64,000 nt of DNA from Oscillospiraceae bacterium (GTDB lineage: Bacteria > Bacillota > Clostridia > Oscillospirales > Oscillospiraceae). Within the stretch, counting starts at the first letter, position 1, and the number at the start of each line of letters is the position of its first letter. This document shows, one piece after another, positions 40,316 to 49,550 of this stretch. The stretch lies in NCBI GenBank assembly GCA_015068025.1, contig SVLH01000001.1, forward strand, positions 1 to 64,000. The letters run 5' to 3'. The notes under the pieces were generated by a model. That model had not been told where the DNA came from. It saw only the letters and a program-made list of their open reading frames with translations, and made no database searches. The position numbers and the translations under genes were made by a program.

Positions 40316-40960
40316 ATGGAAACCATGGAGATGAAAGAAATAGAATCTGCCATCGAGGGCATCCTGTTCGCATCGGGAGAGCCTGTTCACGTGGATCGCA
40401 TCTGTGTGGCGATGGAGATGGATCGGTCAACCGTGGAGCAGGTGCTCCAGAGGCTGATGGATTACTACGCCTACGAGCGGCGGGGCATCCGCCTTCTGCG
40501 GATCGAGGACAGTTGGCAGCTTTGCTCCTCGCCCGATTACGCGGACATGATCCGCAAAGCCTTTGAGATCCGAAAGCCGGCAAAGCTGAGCCAGCCCGCG
40601 CTGGAAGTCCTCACCATCATCGCCTATTATCAACCCACTACCCGCGCTTATGTGGATCAGATCCGCGGTGTGGACAGTTCCTACACAATGGGACTTCTGC
40701 AGGAGCGAAAGCTTATCGAGGAGTGCGGCCGGCTCCAGGTACCCGGCAGACCGCACCTGTACCGCACCACCAAGCATTTCCTGCGGGCGTTCCATCTCAA
40801 CAGTCTGGACGATCTGCCTGAAATGCCCGATCTGGGAAGCGACGGCCAGATGCGCCTGACCGATGACGGCCAGATCGTCGACCCGTCGGAAACCACCGAG
40901 GTCTTTGGAAGCGACCTACCGGAAGATGCTGCATTCCCCGGAGAAGGCGCCGAGGAATAA
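40316..40960 (+). CDS. scpB: Segregation and condensation protein B
   Basis: ESAIEGILFASGEPVHVDRICVAM; QPALEVLTIIAYYQPTTRAYVDQIRGVDS. Confidence 0.95.
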   Translation: METMEMKEIESAIEGILFASGEPVHVDRICVAMEMDRSTVEQVLQRLMDYYAYERRGIRLLRIEDSWQLCSSPDYADMIRKAFEIRKPAKLSQPALEVLTIIAYYQPTTRAYVDQIRGVDSSYTMGLLQERKLIEECGRLQVPGRPHLYRTTKHFLRAFHLNSLDDLPEMPDLGSDGQMRLTDDGQIVDPSETTEVFGSDLPEDAAFPGEGAEE

Positions 40961-40998
40961 CCGCGATCCGATAGCTGTGCCGGAAGGAGGTGCTGCCT

Positions 40999-41622
40999 GT
41001 GTTCTGGCTTTGGATCCTGGGGATTCTGATCGTGCTTTTGTTCCTGTTATGTCTGACTCGCGTCGGAATTCAGGCAAGATGGCACGGCGGCAGTTTGGTA
41101 CTGGATGCGAAGATCGGTTTGCTTTGCTTTCACATTTTACCGAGGAAGAAGGAGAGCGGCAAACCGACTGGTAAGAAAAAGAAAACGCCCAAAAAAACGA
41201 TCGCGAAACCGACATTTACAGATATCAGGGATGCCTTCCGCGCTCTTGCGCCGCCCTTGAAGCGGGCGCTGCGCCGCACCGGGCGCGGCGTGCGGATCCA
41301 TCCTCTGCGCGTCTCGTTGACCCTTGGCGGCCAGGAGGATCCCGCCGCCGCAGGGCAGCGATACGGACAGCTTCAGGCATGGCTTTGGACGCTGATGCCG
41401 GAGGCGGAACAGCTTCTGGATATTCCGGATCCCCGCATCCACATCGGTTTGGATTTTGACGCGGCGGAAACCACCACAGAAGCAGAGGCGGGGATCTCCA
41501 TCAGAATCGGAACCCTGCTTGCCGTTGCCTTTGGCATGGGAATTCCGGCGCTGCGCTGGTTGATTCGCTATCAGAACAAAGAACGAAAGACCGCGACCGT
41601 TCAGGAAGCAGTCAGGACATAA
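40999..41622 (+). CDS. DUF2953 family protein
   Basis: N-terminal TM; YtfI/DUF2953-like context upstream of ytfJ. Confidence 0.75.
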   Translation: MFWLWILGILIVLLFLLCLTRVGIQARWHGGSLVLDAKIGLLCFHILPRKKESGKPTGKKKKTPKKTIAKPTFTDIRDAFRALAPPLKRALRRTGRGVRIHPLRVSLTLGGQEDPAAAGQRYGQLQAWLWTLMPEAEQLLDIPDPRIHIGLDFDAAETTTEAEAGISIRIGTLLAVAFGMGIPALRWLIRYQNKERKTATVQEAVRT

Positions 41623-41637
41623 GAAAGGATGACTCTT

Positions 41638-42039
41638 ATGGATAATACACTGGACAAGAAGAACAATCTGAGCGACATGCTCCGCTCCTCTATGGATAAG
41701 GTACGGGAGATGGTGGACACCAACACCATCGTCGGCCAGCCCATCACCACGCCGGACGGCGTGACCCTGATCCCGATCTCCAAGGTCAGCTTCGGTTTTG
41801 GCGGCGGCGGTGCGGATTACGGTAAAGGCGTGCCCAAGGACGGCTTCGGCGGCGGTGCCGGTGCCGGCGTGAAGATCGATCCGGTGGCGTTTCTGGTAAT
41901 CAAGGACGGCTTTACTCGTGTTTTACCGGTTGCGGCGCCTCCCAAGACCACCGTGGATCGCATTGTGGATATGGCCCCCGATCTTCTGGATAAGGTGGAA
42001 AAATTTTTCGACAAAAAGAACGAAAAAGAAGAGCTGTAA
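41638..42039 (+). CDS. ytfJ: GerW/YtfJ family sporulation protein
   Basis: NTIVGQPITTPDGVTLIPISKVSFGFGGGGADYG signature. Confidence 0.95.
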   Translation: MDNTLDKKNNLSDMLRSSMDKVREMVDTNTIVGQPITTPDGVTLIPISKVSFGFGGGGADYGKGVPKDGFGGGAGAGVKIDPVAFLVIKDGFTRVLPVAAPPKTTVDRIVDMAPDLLDKVEKFFDKKNEKEEL

Positions 42040-42083
42040 GCGGGACATACTATCATCACTGTGATTATATGAGGTGATGACCT

Positions 42084-43172
42084 TTGTTTCGGCGCGCTCT
42101 TTCTGTTCTTTCCTTTGTGATTTTGCTGCACGCATTGTCGGTGCGGAGCCTTGCTGTCAGCACTTCGGCAACCTCTGCCATCCTGATGGATGCGGACAGC
42201 GGGCGGATCCTGTATGAGCAGAATGCCGACAAACAGATGCTGATCGCCAGCACAACGAAGATCCTAACGGCGCTGGTTGCCATTCAGGAAGGGAATCTGA
42301 CCGACACGGCAACGGTTTCCCGGGAGGCGGCTTACACCGAAGGGTCTTCCATGTACCTGAAAGTCGGGGAAACGCTGACACTGGAAACCCTTCTGTATGG
42401 CTTGCTGCTCTGTTCAGGAAACGATGCGGCAGTCGCCATCGCACAGCACGTGTCAGGCAGCACAGAGGCATTCGTATCACGAATGAACGAAACAGCCAGA
42501 AGTATTGGCATGGAGCACAGTTCCTTCGCCAATCCCAACGGACTGGACGCTGACGGTCATTATTCCACTGCCAGAGATATGGCACTGCTTGCCTGTGCAG
42601 CGGCGGAAAACGAAACGCTGATGCGCATCGCTTCCACCCGCTCTGTCACCATCGGCGGCAGAACAATGACCAACCACAACAAACTGCTGTCCTATATGGA
42701 GGGCTGCACCGGCCTGAAAACGGGATATACTAGAGCTGCCGGCCGAACCCTTGTCAGCTGTGCGGAGCGAAACGGACAGCGACTGGTGGCCGTTACCTTG
42801 CAGGACGGAAACGACTGGGCGGATCACCAAACCCTTTATGAGTATGGATTTTCGTCCTTTCCCCTGTATCAGGCGGCGGTTCTGGGACAGCCGCTCGGGG
42901 AAGTACCGGTCCTGAACGGCATAAAAGACACCGTGACCCTTGTGGCGGCCGACAGCTTCTCCTGGCCGTTGGCGGAAGGGGAGCAGCTCACCTCACAAAT
43001 CAGCCAAACCGCCCCTTTGGCGGCACCGGTCTCTGCCGGAACCCAAGTAGGCGAGGCGATTTTCTCTCTGGACGGCAGGGAAGTGGGACGAGTAGCGCTG
43101 TTGTGCGGCGAAAGTGTTCCGCCTAAACTGATATCTGCGCTGTATGCCCTGAAAAACGGATTATCTGGATGA
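42084..43172 (+). CDS. dacF: D-alanyl-D-alanine carboxypeptidase (DacF type)
   Basis: SxxK motif STTKILTALVA; SGN (CSGNDAAVAIA); KTGYT motif. Confidence 0.93.
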   Translation: MFRRALSVLSFVILLHALSVRSLAVSTSATSAILMDADSGRILYEQNADKQMLIASTTKILTALVAIQEGNLTDTATVSREAAYTEGSSMYLKVGETLTLETLLYGLLLCSGNDAAVAIAQHVSGSTEAFVSRMNETARSIGMEHSSFANPNGLDADGHYSTARDMALLACAAAENETLMRIASTRSVTIGGRTMTNHNKLLSYMEGCTGLKTGYTRAAGRTLVSCAERNGQRLVAVTLQDGNDWADHQTLYEYGFSSFPLYQAAVLGQPLGEVPVLNGIKDTVTLVAADSFSWPLAEGEQLTSQISQTAPLAAPVSAGTQVGEAIFSLDGREVGRVALLCGESVPPKLISALYALKNGLSG

Positions 43173-43181
43173 GGTCGACAT

Positions 43182-43889
43182 ATGCAGGAGCGATTGCAAA
43201 AAATTCTCTCCGCCGCCGGGATTTGCTCCCGCAGAGCGGCGGAGAACTACATTTTATCCGGACGGGTCACCGTCAACGGAATGATTGCTGTTCTGGGACA
43301 GCAGGCTGATCCGGAAACGGATGACATCCGGGTGGATGACACCCCCGTTTCCATTGGGGAAGAACGGGTCTATCTTCTGCTGAACAAGCCTTGCGGTTAT
43401 GTTACCACGCTCTCCGACGAAAAGGGCCGCCCCACCGCCGCCGATCTGGTGGCAGACTGCGGCATACGGGTCTATCCCGTAGGCCGGCTGGATCTGAATT
43501 CCGAGGGGCTGCTCCTGATGACCAACGATGGCGCTCTGATGCAGCGCCTGCTGCATCCTGCCGGGGAAGTCAACAAGACCTACCACGTCTGGGTCAGCGG
43601 CGCAGTGGACGGCGCAGCAGAGCGCCTCTCCGCCATCACGGATCTGGAGGGAGAGGTGATCCGTCCCGCAGAGGTGACTGTTTTGGAACAGCGCAAACAC
43701 AAAGCGACCCTATCCATCGTGATCCACGAGGGGAAAAACCGCCAGATCCGCCGAATGTGCGCCGCCTGCGCTCTGCGTGTGGAGCGCCTTCGTCGCGTTG
43801 CGGAGCATACCCTGACCCTTGGCGATCTTCCTGTCGGAACATGGCGGTATCTCACCGAAGCAGAAGTGGATGCACTGAAAAACATATAA
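43182..43889 (+). CDS. rluB: Pseudouridine synthase (RluB family)
   Basis: S4 domain + GRLDLNSEGLLLMTNDG motif. Confidence 0.94.
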   Translation: MQERLQKILSAAGICSRRAAENYILSGRVTVNGMIAVLGQQADPETDDIRVDDTPVSIGEERVYLLLNKPCGYVTTLSDEKGRPTAADLVADCGIRVYPVGRLDLNSEGLLLMTNDGALMQRLLHPAGEVNKTYHVWVSGAVDGAAERLSAITDLEGEVIRPAEVTVLEQRKHKATLSIVIHEGKNRQIRRMCAACALRVERLRRVAEHTLTLGDLPVGTWRYLTEAEVDALKNI

Positions 43890-43893
43890 ACGG

Positions 43894-43922
43894 AAATAGC
43901 CGCCTGCGCGGCTATTTTTTTT
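43894..43922 (+). terminator. Intrinsic terminator after rluB
   Basis: aaatagccgcctgcgcggctatttttttt. Confidence 0.85.
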
Positions 43923-43952
43923 GTATTTTTGAAAGAAATCTTGCAAATAGAG

Positions 43953-43981
43953 TTTGAAATATGACGAGTTTGTGATACAAT
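43953..43981 (+). promoter_or_regulatory. Promoter of RpiR-family gene
   Basis: TTTGAA-17 bp-TACAAT. Confidence 0.55.
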
Positions 43982-44040
43982 ATGAAAGCGTTTGACTCAA
44001 ACCCACTGATTGACGCGCAGAACAGAGAGAACACGGAGGG

Positions 44041-44913
44041 ATGACCGTGCCCAAGAGCATCTTACACATTGTCGAGAGCAATATGAGCGCCTTCTCCAAG
44101 GGACAGAAGCGCATCGCGGCATACATTCTGGAAAACTACGATAAAGCTGCCTTTATGACCGCCAGCAAGCTGGGTAAGTTGGTGGGCGTCAGCGAGTCCA
44201 CCGTGGTTCGTTTTGCTTCGGAGCTTGGTTATGAGGGTTATCCCAGCATGCAGCGGGCGTTGCAGGAGATGATCCGCAGCCGCCTGACCTCCACCCAGAG
44301 AATTCAGGTCGCGGATGATAAACTCTCCGGCCCGGATATTCTGGGTTCTGTGGTGCAGGCCGATATCGACCAGCTGCGGGAAATGGCTGCCCGGTCGGAT
44401 CGCGGCGCTTTCAGCGAGGTTATGGAGCACATCCTGAATGCAAAACACATCTATATCGTCGGCTCCCGTTCCTCCGCATTTGTGGCCGGCTATTTGAATT
44501 TCTATATGCATCTGCTGTTTGAAAATGTGACTCTGGTTCAGTCCAGCGCAACCGGTGAAATTTTTGAGCAGCTGTTCCGCATCGGCCCCGGCGATGTGCT
44601 CATTGCCATCAGCTTCCCCCGGTATTCCAAAATCACACTCAGCACCGTCCAGTTTGCCATGGACAGAGGTGCGACGATCATTGGCCTGACAGACAGTCCC
44701 ATGTCGCCCATCCACCAGAAAGCGGCGGCATCCCTGTTCGCGCCTTGCGAAATGCTCTCCTTCGTGGACTCCATGGTGGCGCCGCTGTCCATCCTGAATG
44801 CGCTGCTGGTGGCGCTGGCGCACCGTATGGGCGCTGATGTATCCACGATCTTCGGAGAGCTGGAGGACATCTGGGACGCTTACAGTGTATTCGGTAAGGT
44901 GGACGATGAATAA
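44041..44913 (+). CDS. MurR/RpiR family transcriptional regulator
   Basis: N-terminal HTH_6 (VGVSESTVVRFASELGYEGYPSMQRALQ) + SIS domain. Confidence 0.94.
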   Translation: MTVPKSILHIVESNMSAFSKGQKRIAAYILENYDKAAFMTASKLGKLVGVSESTVVRFASELGYEGYPSMQRALQEMIRSRLTSTQRIQVADDKLSGPDILGSVVQADIDQLREMAARSDRGAFSEVMEHILNAKHIYIVGSRSSAFVAGYLNFYMHLLFENVTLVQSSATGEIFEQLFRIGPGDVLIAISFPRYSKITLSTVQFAMDRGATIIGLTDSPMSPIHQKAAASLFAPCEMLSFVDSMVAPLSILNALLVALAHRMGADVSTIFGELEDIWDAYSVFGKVDDE

Positions 44914-46144
44914 AAGAACAATCGTTGTGATCGGCGGCGGTGCAGCCGGCATGATGGCCGCCATTTCCGCCGCTGAGCAGGGGGCACTGGTCACCTTGCT
45001 GGAGCCCAACGAACGCCTGGGCAAGAAATTGAATATTACGGGCAAAGGCCGCTGCAACGTCACAAACGACGCAGATCTGCAAACGCTGCTGGCCAACACG
45101 CCCCAGAACGGCAAATTTCTGTACAGCGTTTTTTCCCGCTTTGACGGCAGAGATGCAAAGACATTCTTCGAACAGCTGGGCGTCCCCATGAAAACAGAAC
45201 GGGGCAACCGTGTTTTCCCGGTCAGTGACCGTGCATTCGATGTCAGCGGCGCGCTGGAACGCCGCCTGAAAGCCTTGAAAGTCGCTCTGGTTCGCGATCG
45301 GGCAGTCAGCCTGCAGCTTACAGACGGCGCGGTATGCGGCGTTACAGGTGCCCAGAAGACATACCCGGCAGACGCGGTCATCCTTGCTACCGGAGGCGTG
45401 TCCTATCCCGCCACCGGCTCCACAGGCGAAGGCCACCACATGGCAGCAGAGGCCGGCCACACCGTCACACCCCTGCGCGCTTCGCTGGTTCCCCTGAAAG
45501 AGAAGGGAAATCTCTGCGCGAGAATGCAGGGCTTGAGCCTGCGGAATGTGGAACTGACCGTTTTTGAAAACAACAAGAAGCTTTACACCGATTTCGGCGA
45601 GATGCTGTTTACCCATTTTGGCGTCAGCGGCCCGCTGATCCTGTCCGCTTCGGCACATATGCGACACTTCGACAAGAAGGAATACCGACTGGAAATCGAT
45701 TTGAAACCGGCGCTGGATGAGCAGATGCTGGACAAGCGGCTGCTTTCGGACTTTGAAAAGCACGCCAACAGCGATTTCTGCAACGCGCTGAACGACCTTC
45801 TTCCGCAAAAGCTGATCCCGGTGATGGTAGAACTGACCGGTATTCCGCCGCATCAGAAAGTTCATGACCTCACCAGAGAGCAGCGGCGGAAGCTGTTGAG
45901 CCTGTTGAAGGCATTTCCCGTAGAGATCGCAGGCCCGCGCCCCGTGACCGACGCGATCATCACTTCCGGCGGTATTAAAGTGGGAGAAATCAACCCAACC
46001 ACAATGGAATCAAAGATTGTAAAGGAACTTTACTTTGCAGGCGAGATCATTGATGTGGATGCCTATACCGGCGGATTTAACTTACAAATCGCCTGGGCGA
46101 CCGGCAAAGCTGCCGGTTTTGCTGCAGCGCAAAACAATATGTAA
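44906..46144 (+). CDS. NAD(P)/FAD-dependent oxidoreductase (HI0933/BaiN-like family)
   Basis: VVIGGGAAGMMAAISAAEQGALVTLLEPNERLGKKLNITGKGRCNVTN; start reassigned to 44906. Confidence 0.94.
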   Translation: MNKRTIVVIGGGAAGMMAAISAAEQGALVTLLEPNERLGKKLNITGKGRCNVTNDADLQTLLANTPQNGKFLYSVFSRFDGRDAKTFFEQLGVPMKTERGNRVFPVSDRAFDVSGALERRLKALKVALVRDRAVSLQLTDGAVCGVTGAQKTYPADAVILATGGVSYPATGSTGEGHHMAAEAGHTVTPLRASLVPLKEKGNLCARMQGLSLRNVELTVFENNKKLYTDFGEMLFTHFGVSGPLILSASAHMRHFDKKEYRLEIDLKPALDEQMLDKRLLSDFEKHANSDFCNALNDLLPQKLIPVMVELTGIPPHQKVHDLTREQRRKLLSLLKAFPVEIAGPRPVTDAIITSGGIKVGEINPTTMESKIVKELYFAGEIIDVDAYTGGFNLQIAWATGKAAGFAAAQNNM

Positions 46145-46149
46145 CAGGA

Positions 46150-46833
46150 GTGAACCCTATGAAAACCATTTCCGTTGCCATCGATGGCCCCTCCGGAGCC
46201 GGAAAAAGCACGCTTGCCAAGAGCCTCTCTGCCAAGCTGGGCTATGTGTATGTAGACACCGGCGCGCTGTACCGCACCATCGGCTATTATGTGTTCAGCC
46301 ACGGCATCGACCCAAAGGATCAGGAGGCTGTGACGGCCGTTCTGCCTGAAATTCAGGTAGAGATGTGCTATGGCGATGACGGATTGCAGCACATGCTGCT
46401 CAACGGACAGGATGTCACCCGGGAGATCCGCCTGCCGGAGATCTCCATGTACGCCTCTGCCGTGTCTGCACATCCGCCTGTCCGCGCATTTCTGCTGGAA
46501 ATGCAGCGGCAGCTGGCTCGCACCAACAATGTCATCATGGACGGCCGGGACATTGGCACGGTGGTTCTTCCCGACGCACAGGTCAAGATCTTCCTGACTG
46601 CCACCGCAGAGGAGCGGGCACGTCGCCGTCATCTGGAGCTGGAACAGCGCGGAACGCCCCAGCCCTTTGAATCGGTTCTGCAGGACATCCGGCAGCGTGA
46701 CTACAACGATTCCCACCGCGCCGTGGCACCCTTGAAGCAGGCGGATGATGCTGCGCTGCTGGACACTACCAACCTGAACTTCGCAGAGGCCGAGCAGGCG
46801 GTGCTGGAGATCATTAAGGAGAAGACCCGCTGA
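46150..46833 (+). CDS. cmk: (d)CMP kinase
   Basis: VAIDGPSGAGKSTLAKSLSAKLGYVYVDTGALYRT. Confidence 0.97.
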   Translation: MNPMKTISVAIDGPSGAGKSTLAKSLSAKLGYVYVDTGALYRTIGYYVFSHGIDPKDQEAVTAVLPEIQVEMCYGDDGLQHMLLNGQDVTREIRLPEISMYASAVSAHPPVRAFLLEMQRQLARTNNVIMDGRDIGTVVLPDAQVKIFLTATAEERARRRHLELEQRGTPQPFESVLQDIRQRDYNDSHRAVAPLKQADDAALLDTTNLNFAEAEQAVLEIIKEKTR

Positions 46834-47468
46834 TGAAACCGTTAAACAGACTGTTTGCAGTCCTTTATCGAACCCTTGGTCCGGTGGCGCGGCTGCTGTT
46901 TCCCACCCGAGTGGAGGGGCTTGAAAACGTTCCGCCCAGCCGTGTCCTGTTCTGTCCGAATCATTGCAGCGACATCGATCCGCTTCTGGTGGCTGCAGCG
47001 CTTCCGGTCAATTCCAGACTCCATTTCATGGGAAAGGCGGAGCTGTTTGAAAACAAGCTGCTCAACTGGTTTTTCCGGAAGCTGGGCGGCTTTCCGGTAA
47101 AGCGCGGTGAAAGCGATATCCAGGCGGTAAAAACTGCCATCCAGATCCTGAAATCCGACGATAATCTTCTGATCTTCCCGGAGGGCACGGTCATTCGTGA
47201 CGGCATCGGCGCTGTGGACGGTCTGCCCGCACATGCAAAGGGCGGCGTGGCCATGATCGGCGTGCGCACGGAGGCCACCATCATTCCTGTTTTTATCGCG
47301 CAGGGAAAGCGACTGTTCCGCCGCACCCGCGTGGTGTTCGGCAAGCCCTACACGCCGGCTATTACCGGCCGCCGCGGAACTGCCGAGGAAATGCAGCAGA
47401 TCGCCGATGAGATCCTGAAAAACGCCTATGCACTGGGCGGACAGGCCGTAGGAGGGAAGCCCCTGTGA
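46833..47468 (+). CDS. plsC: 1-acyl-sn-glycerol-3-phosphate acyltransferase
   Basis: FCPNHCSDIDPLL (HxxxxD-like NHCSDID) and FPEGT motifs. Confidence 0.93.
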   Translation: MKPLNRLFAVLYRTLGPVARLLFPTRVEGLENVPPSRVLFCPNHCSDIDPLLVAAALPVNSRLHFMGKAELFENKLLNWFFRKLGGFPVKRGESDIQAVKTAIQILKSDDNLLIFPEGTVIRDGIGAVDGLPAHAKGGVAMIGVRTEATIIPVFIAQGKRLFRRTRVVFGKPYTPAITGRRGTAEEMQQIADEILKNAYALGGQAVGGKPL

Positions 47469-49435
47469 GTAAAAAAGTACTTCTTGCGGAAAGCGCCGGC
47501 TTCTGCTACGGCGTGCAGCGCGCCGTGGATCTGGCAAAGAAAACCTCGGAAGAGAACGGTGGCTGCTGGATGCTGGGCGACCTGATCCACAACACCCACG
47601 TCATCCGTGCACTGGAGGAAAAGGGCGTCCGCAAAGTGGCGGATCCTGCCGCGCTGCAGGCAGGGGAGACCGTTGTTATCCGTTCCCACGGAGAGCTGAA
47701 AAGTGTGCTGGACGATCTGGAGCAGCGCGGGATCGCCTGCGTCAACGCCACCTGCCCCAATGTCATGCGGATCCAGAAGCTGGTGGCACAGGCGGAGCAG
47801 GAAGGAAGACAACCCGTCATCATCGGCGAGTCTCACCATCCCGAGGTCATCGGGATCGCCAGCTGGTGCAGCAATCCTCTGGTGTTCGAAGGCCCCGAAT
47901 CCGTGCAGGAATGGCTCGACGGCGATGAAAAGCGCAAGGACATCCCCCTGACTGTAGCTGCACAAACAACTTGCATTCGCGAGCTTTTTGAAACTTCTTG
48001 GAAAATCCTAAAAAAAGAGTGTACAAACGTAAAAATATTTGATACAATATGCAATGCTACGCATAAGCGGCAGTCTGAAGCGATGAGCATCGCCGAACAG
48101 GCTGACGTAATGGTTGTGGTGGGAGACCGTAAAAGCGCCAACACCAAACATTTGACGGAAATCTGCATGAAGAGATGCCCCCGTGTGATCCAGATCGAAC
48201 ACGCGGACGAGCTCTCGCCGGACGTTTTCGATGGATGCTCTGTTGCTGGGCTTACGGCCGGCGCCTCTACACCTGCGGGCATTATTAAGGAGGTATATGC
48301 AACGATGAGCGAAGAAATCAAAGCGGCCGAGGGCATGGAAATGTCCTTCGAGGAATTACTGAATCAGTCTTTCAAAACTTTAAATACAGGAGAGAAGGTC
48401 ACCGGTATCGTCACGGCCATCACCCCCACTGAGGTGCAGGTGGACGTGGGCGCCAAGCAGGCAGCTTACATCAAGCTGACCGAGCTGAGCGATGATCCCA
48501 GCGCAAAGCCTGAGGATATCGTCAAGATCGGCGACGAAATCGAGACCTACATCGTCCGCGTCAACGACGTGGAGGGTTACGCCGAACTGTCCAAGAAGCG
48601 TCTGGACGCTGTCAAGATTTGGGAGAACATTGAAACTGCCGTTGAGGAAAAGACCGTGCTGGAAGGCACCGTGACCGAGGAGAACAAGGGCGGTCTGGTC
48701 GTTTCTGTCAAGGGTATGCGCGTGTTCGTGCCCGCTTCCCAGAGCGGCATGCCCCGCGGCGCCGACCTGTCCGAGATGAAGGGCAAGAAGGTCCAGCTGC
48801 GCATCACCGAGGTCAACCGTGCCCGCCGTCGCGTGGTCGGTTCCATCCGCGCTGTCACCGATGAGGTCCAGAAGGCCGCTCAGGAGGCTATCTGGAGCAC
48901 CATCGAAGAGGGCAAGCGTTATACCGGTACCGTGAAGTCCATGACTTCCTATGGTGTCTTTGTTGACATCGGCGGCGTGGACGGTATGGTACATATCTCC
49001 GAGTTGAGCTGGAGCCGCATTAAGACTCCCTCCGAGATCTGCAAGGTCGGCGATACCATGGAGGTCTATGTCATCTCCTTCGACGCCGAGAAGCGCAAGA
49101 TCTCCCTGGGCTGCAAGGATCACAGCGTGGATCCCTGGACTGCCTTCATGAACAAGTACGGCGTTGGCGATGTGGCCGAGGTTCGCATCGTGAAGCTGAT
49201 GACCTTCGGTGCTTTTGCCGAGGTCGTTCCCGGCGTTGACGGTCTGATCCACATTTCCCAGATCGCTGACCGCCGCATCGAGAAGCCCGAGGACGTCCTG
49301 TCCGAGGGTCAGGTCGTGACCGCCAAGATCACCGCTGTCGATGAGGAGAAGAAGAAGATCTCCCTGTCCATCCGCGCTCTGCTGGCTCCCGCTGCAGAAG
49401 AGGATGTGGCTGACGAGGCTCCCGTCGAGGAGTAA
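47465..49435 (+). CDS. ispH: Bifunctional 4-hydroxy-3-methylbut-2-enyl diphosphate reductase / S1 RNA-binding protein (IspH-RpsA fusion)
   Basis: N-terminal IspH (AESAGFCYGVQRAVDLA; TAGASTPAGIIKEV) fused to several S1 domains. Confidence 0.96.
   Translation: MSKKVLLAESAGFCYGVQRAVDLAKKTSEENGGCWMLGDLIHNTHVIRALEEKGVRKVADPAALQAGETVVIRSHGELKSVLDDLEQRGIACVNATCPNVMRIQKLVAQAEQEGRQPVIIGESHHPEVIGIASWCSNPLVFEGPESVQEWLDGDEKRKDIPLTVAAQTTCIRELFETSWKILKKECTNVKIFDTICNATHKRQSEAMSIAEQADVMVVVGDRKSANTKHLTEICMKRCPRVIQIEHADELSPDVFDGCSVAGLTAGASTPAGIIKEVYATMSEEIKAAEGMEMSFEELLNQSFKTLNTGEKVTGIVTAITPTEVQVDVGAKQAAYIKLTELSDDPSAKPEDIVKIGDEIETYIVRVNDVEGYAELSKKRLDAVKIWENIETAVEEKTVLEGTVTEENKGGLVVSVKGMRVFVPASQSGMPRGADLSEMKGKKVQLRITEVNRARRRVVGSIRAVTDEVQKAAQEAIWSTIEEGKRYTGTVKSMTSYGVFVDIGGVDGMVHISELSWSRIKTPSEICKVGDTMEVYVISFDAEKRKISLGCKDHSVDPWTAFMNKYGVGDVAEVRIVKLMTFGAFAEVVPGVDGLIHISQIADRRIEKPEDVLSEGQVVTAKITAVDEEKKKISLSIRALLAPAAEEDVADEAPVEE
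48020..48048 (+). promoter_or_regulatory. Candidate internal promoter within ispH part of the fusion
   Basis: TGTACA-17 bp-TACAAT in a locally AT-rich coding patch. Confidence 0.35.
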
Positions 49436-49446
49436 TTTCCGCCAAT

Positions 49447-49477
49447 GAAAAGACAGGCCGAAAGGCCTGTCTTTTTT
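49447..49477 (+). terminator. Intrinsic terminator
   Basis: aaaagacaggccgaaaggcctgtctttttt. Confidence 0.9.
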
Positions 49478-49550
49478 ATGTTTTCGTTGCATTGTTTTTT
49501 GTATTCTGTTATAATCTTGACAATATAAGGTTAAAAATACCATGATCGGA

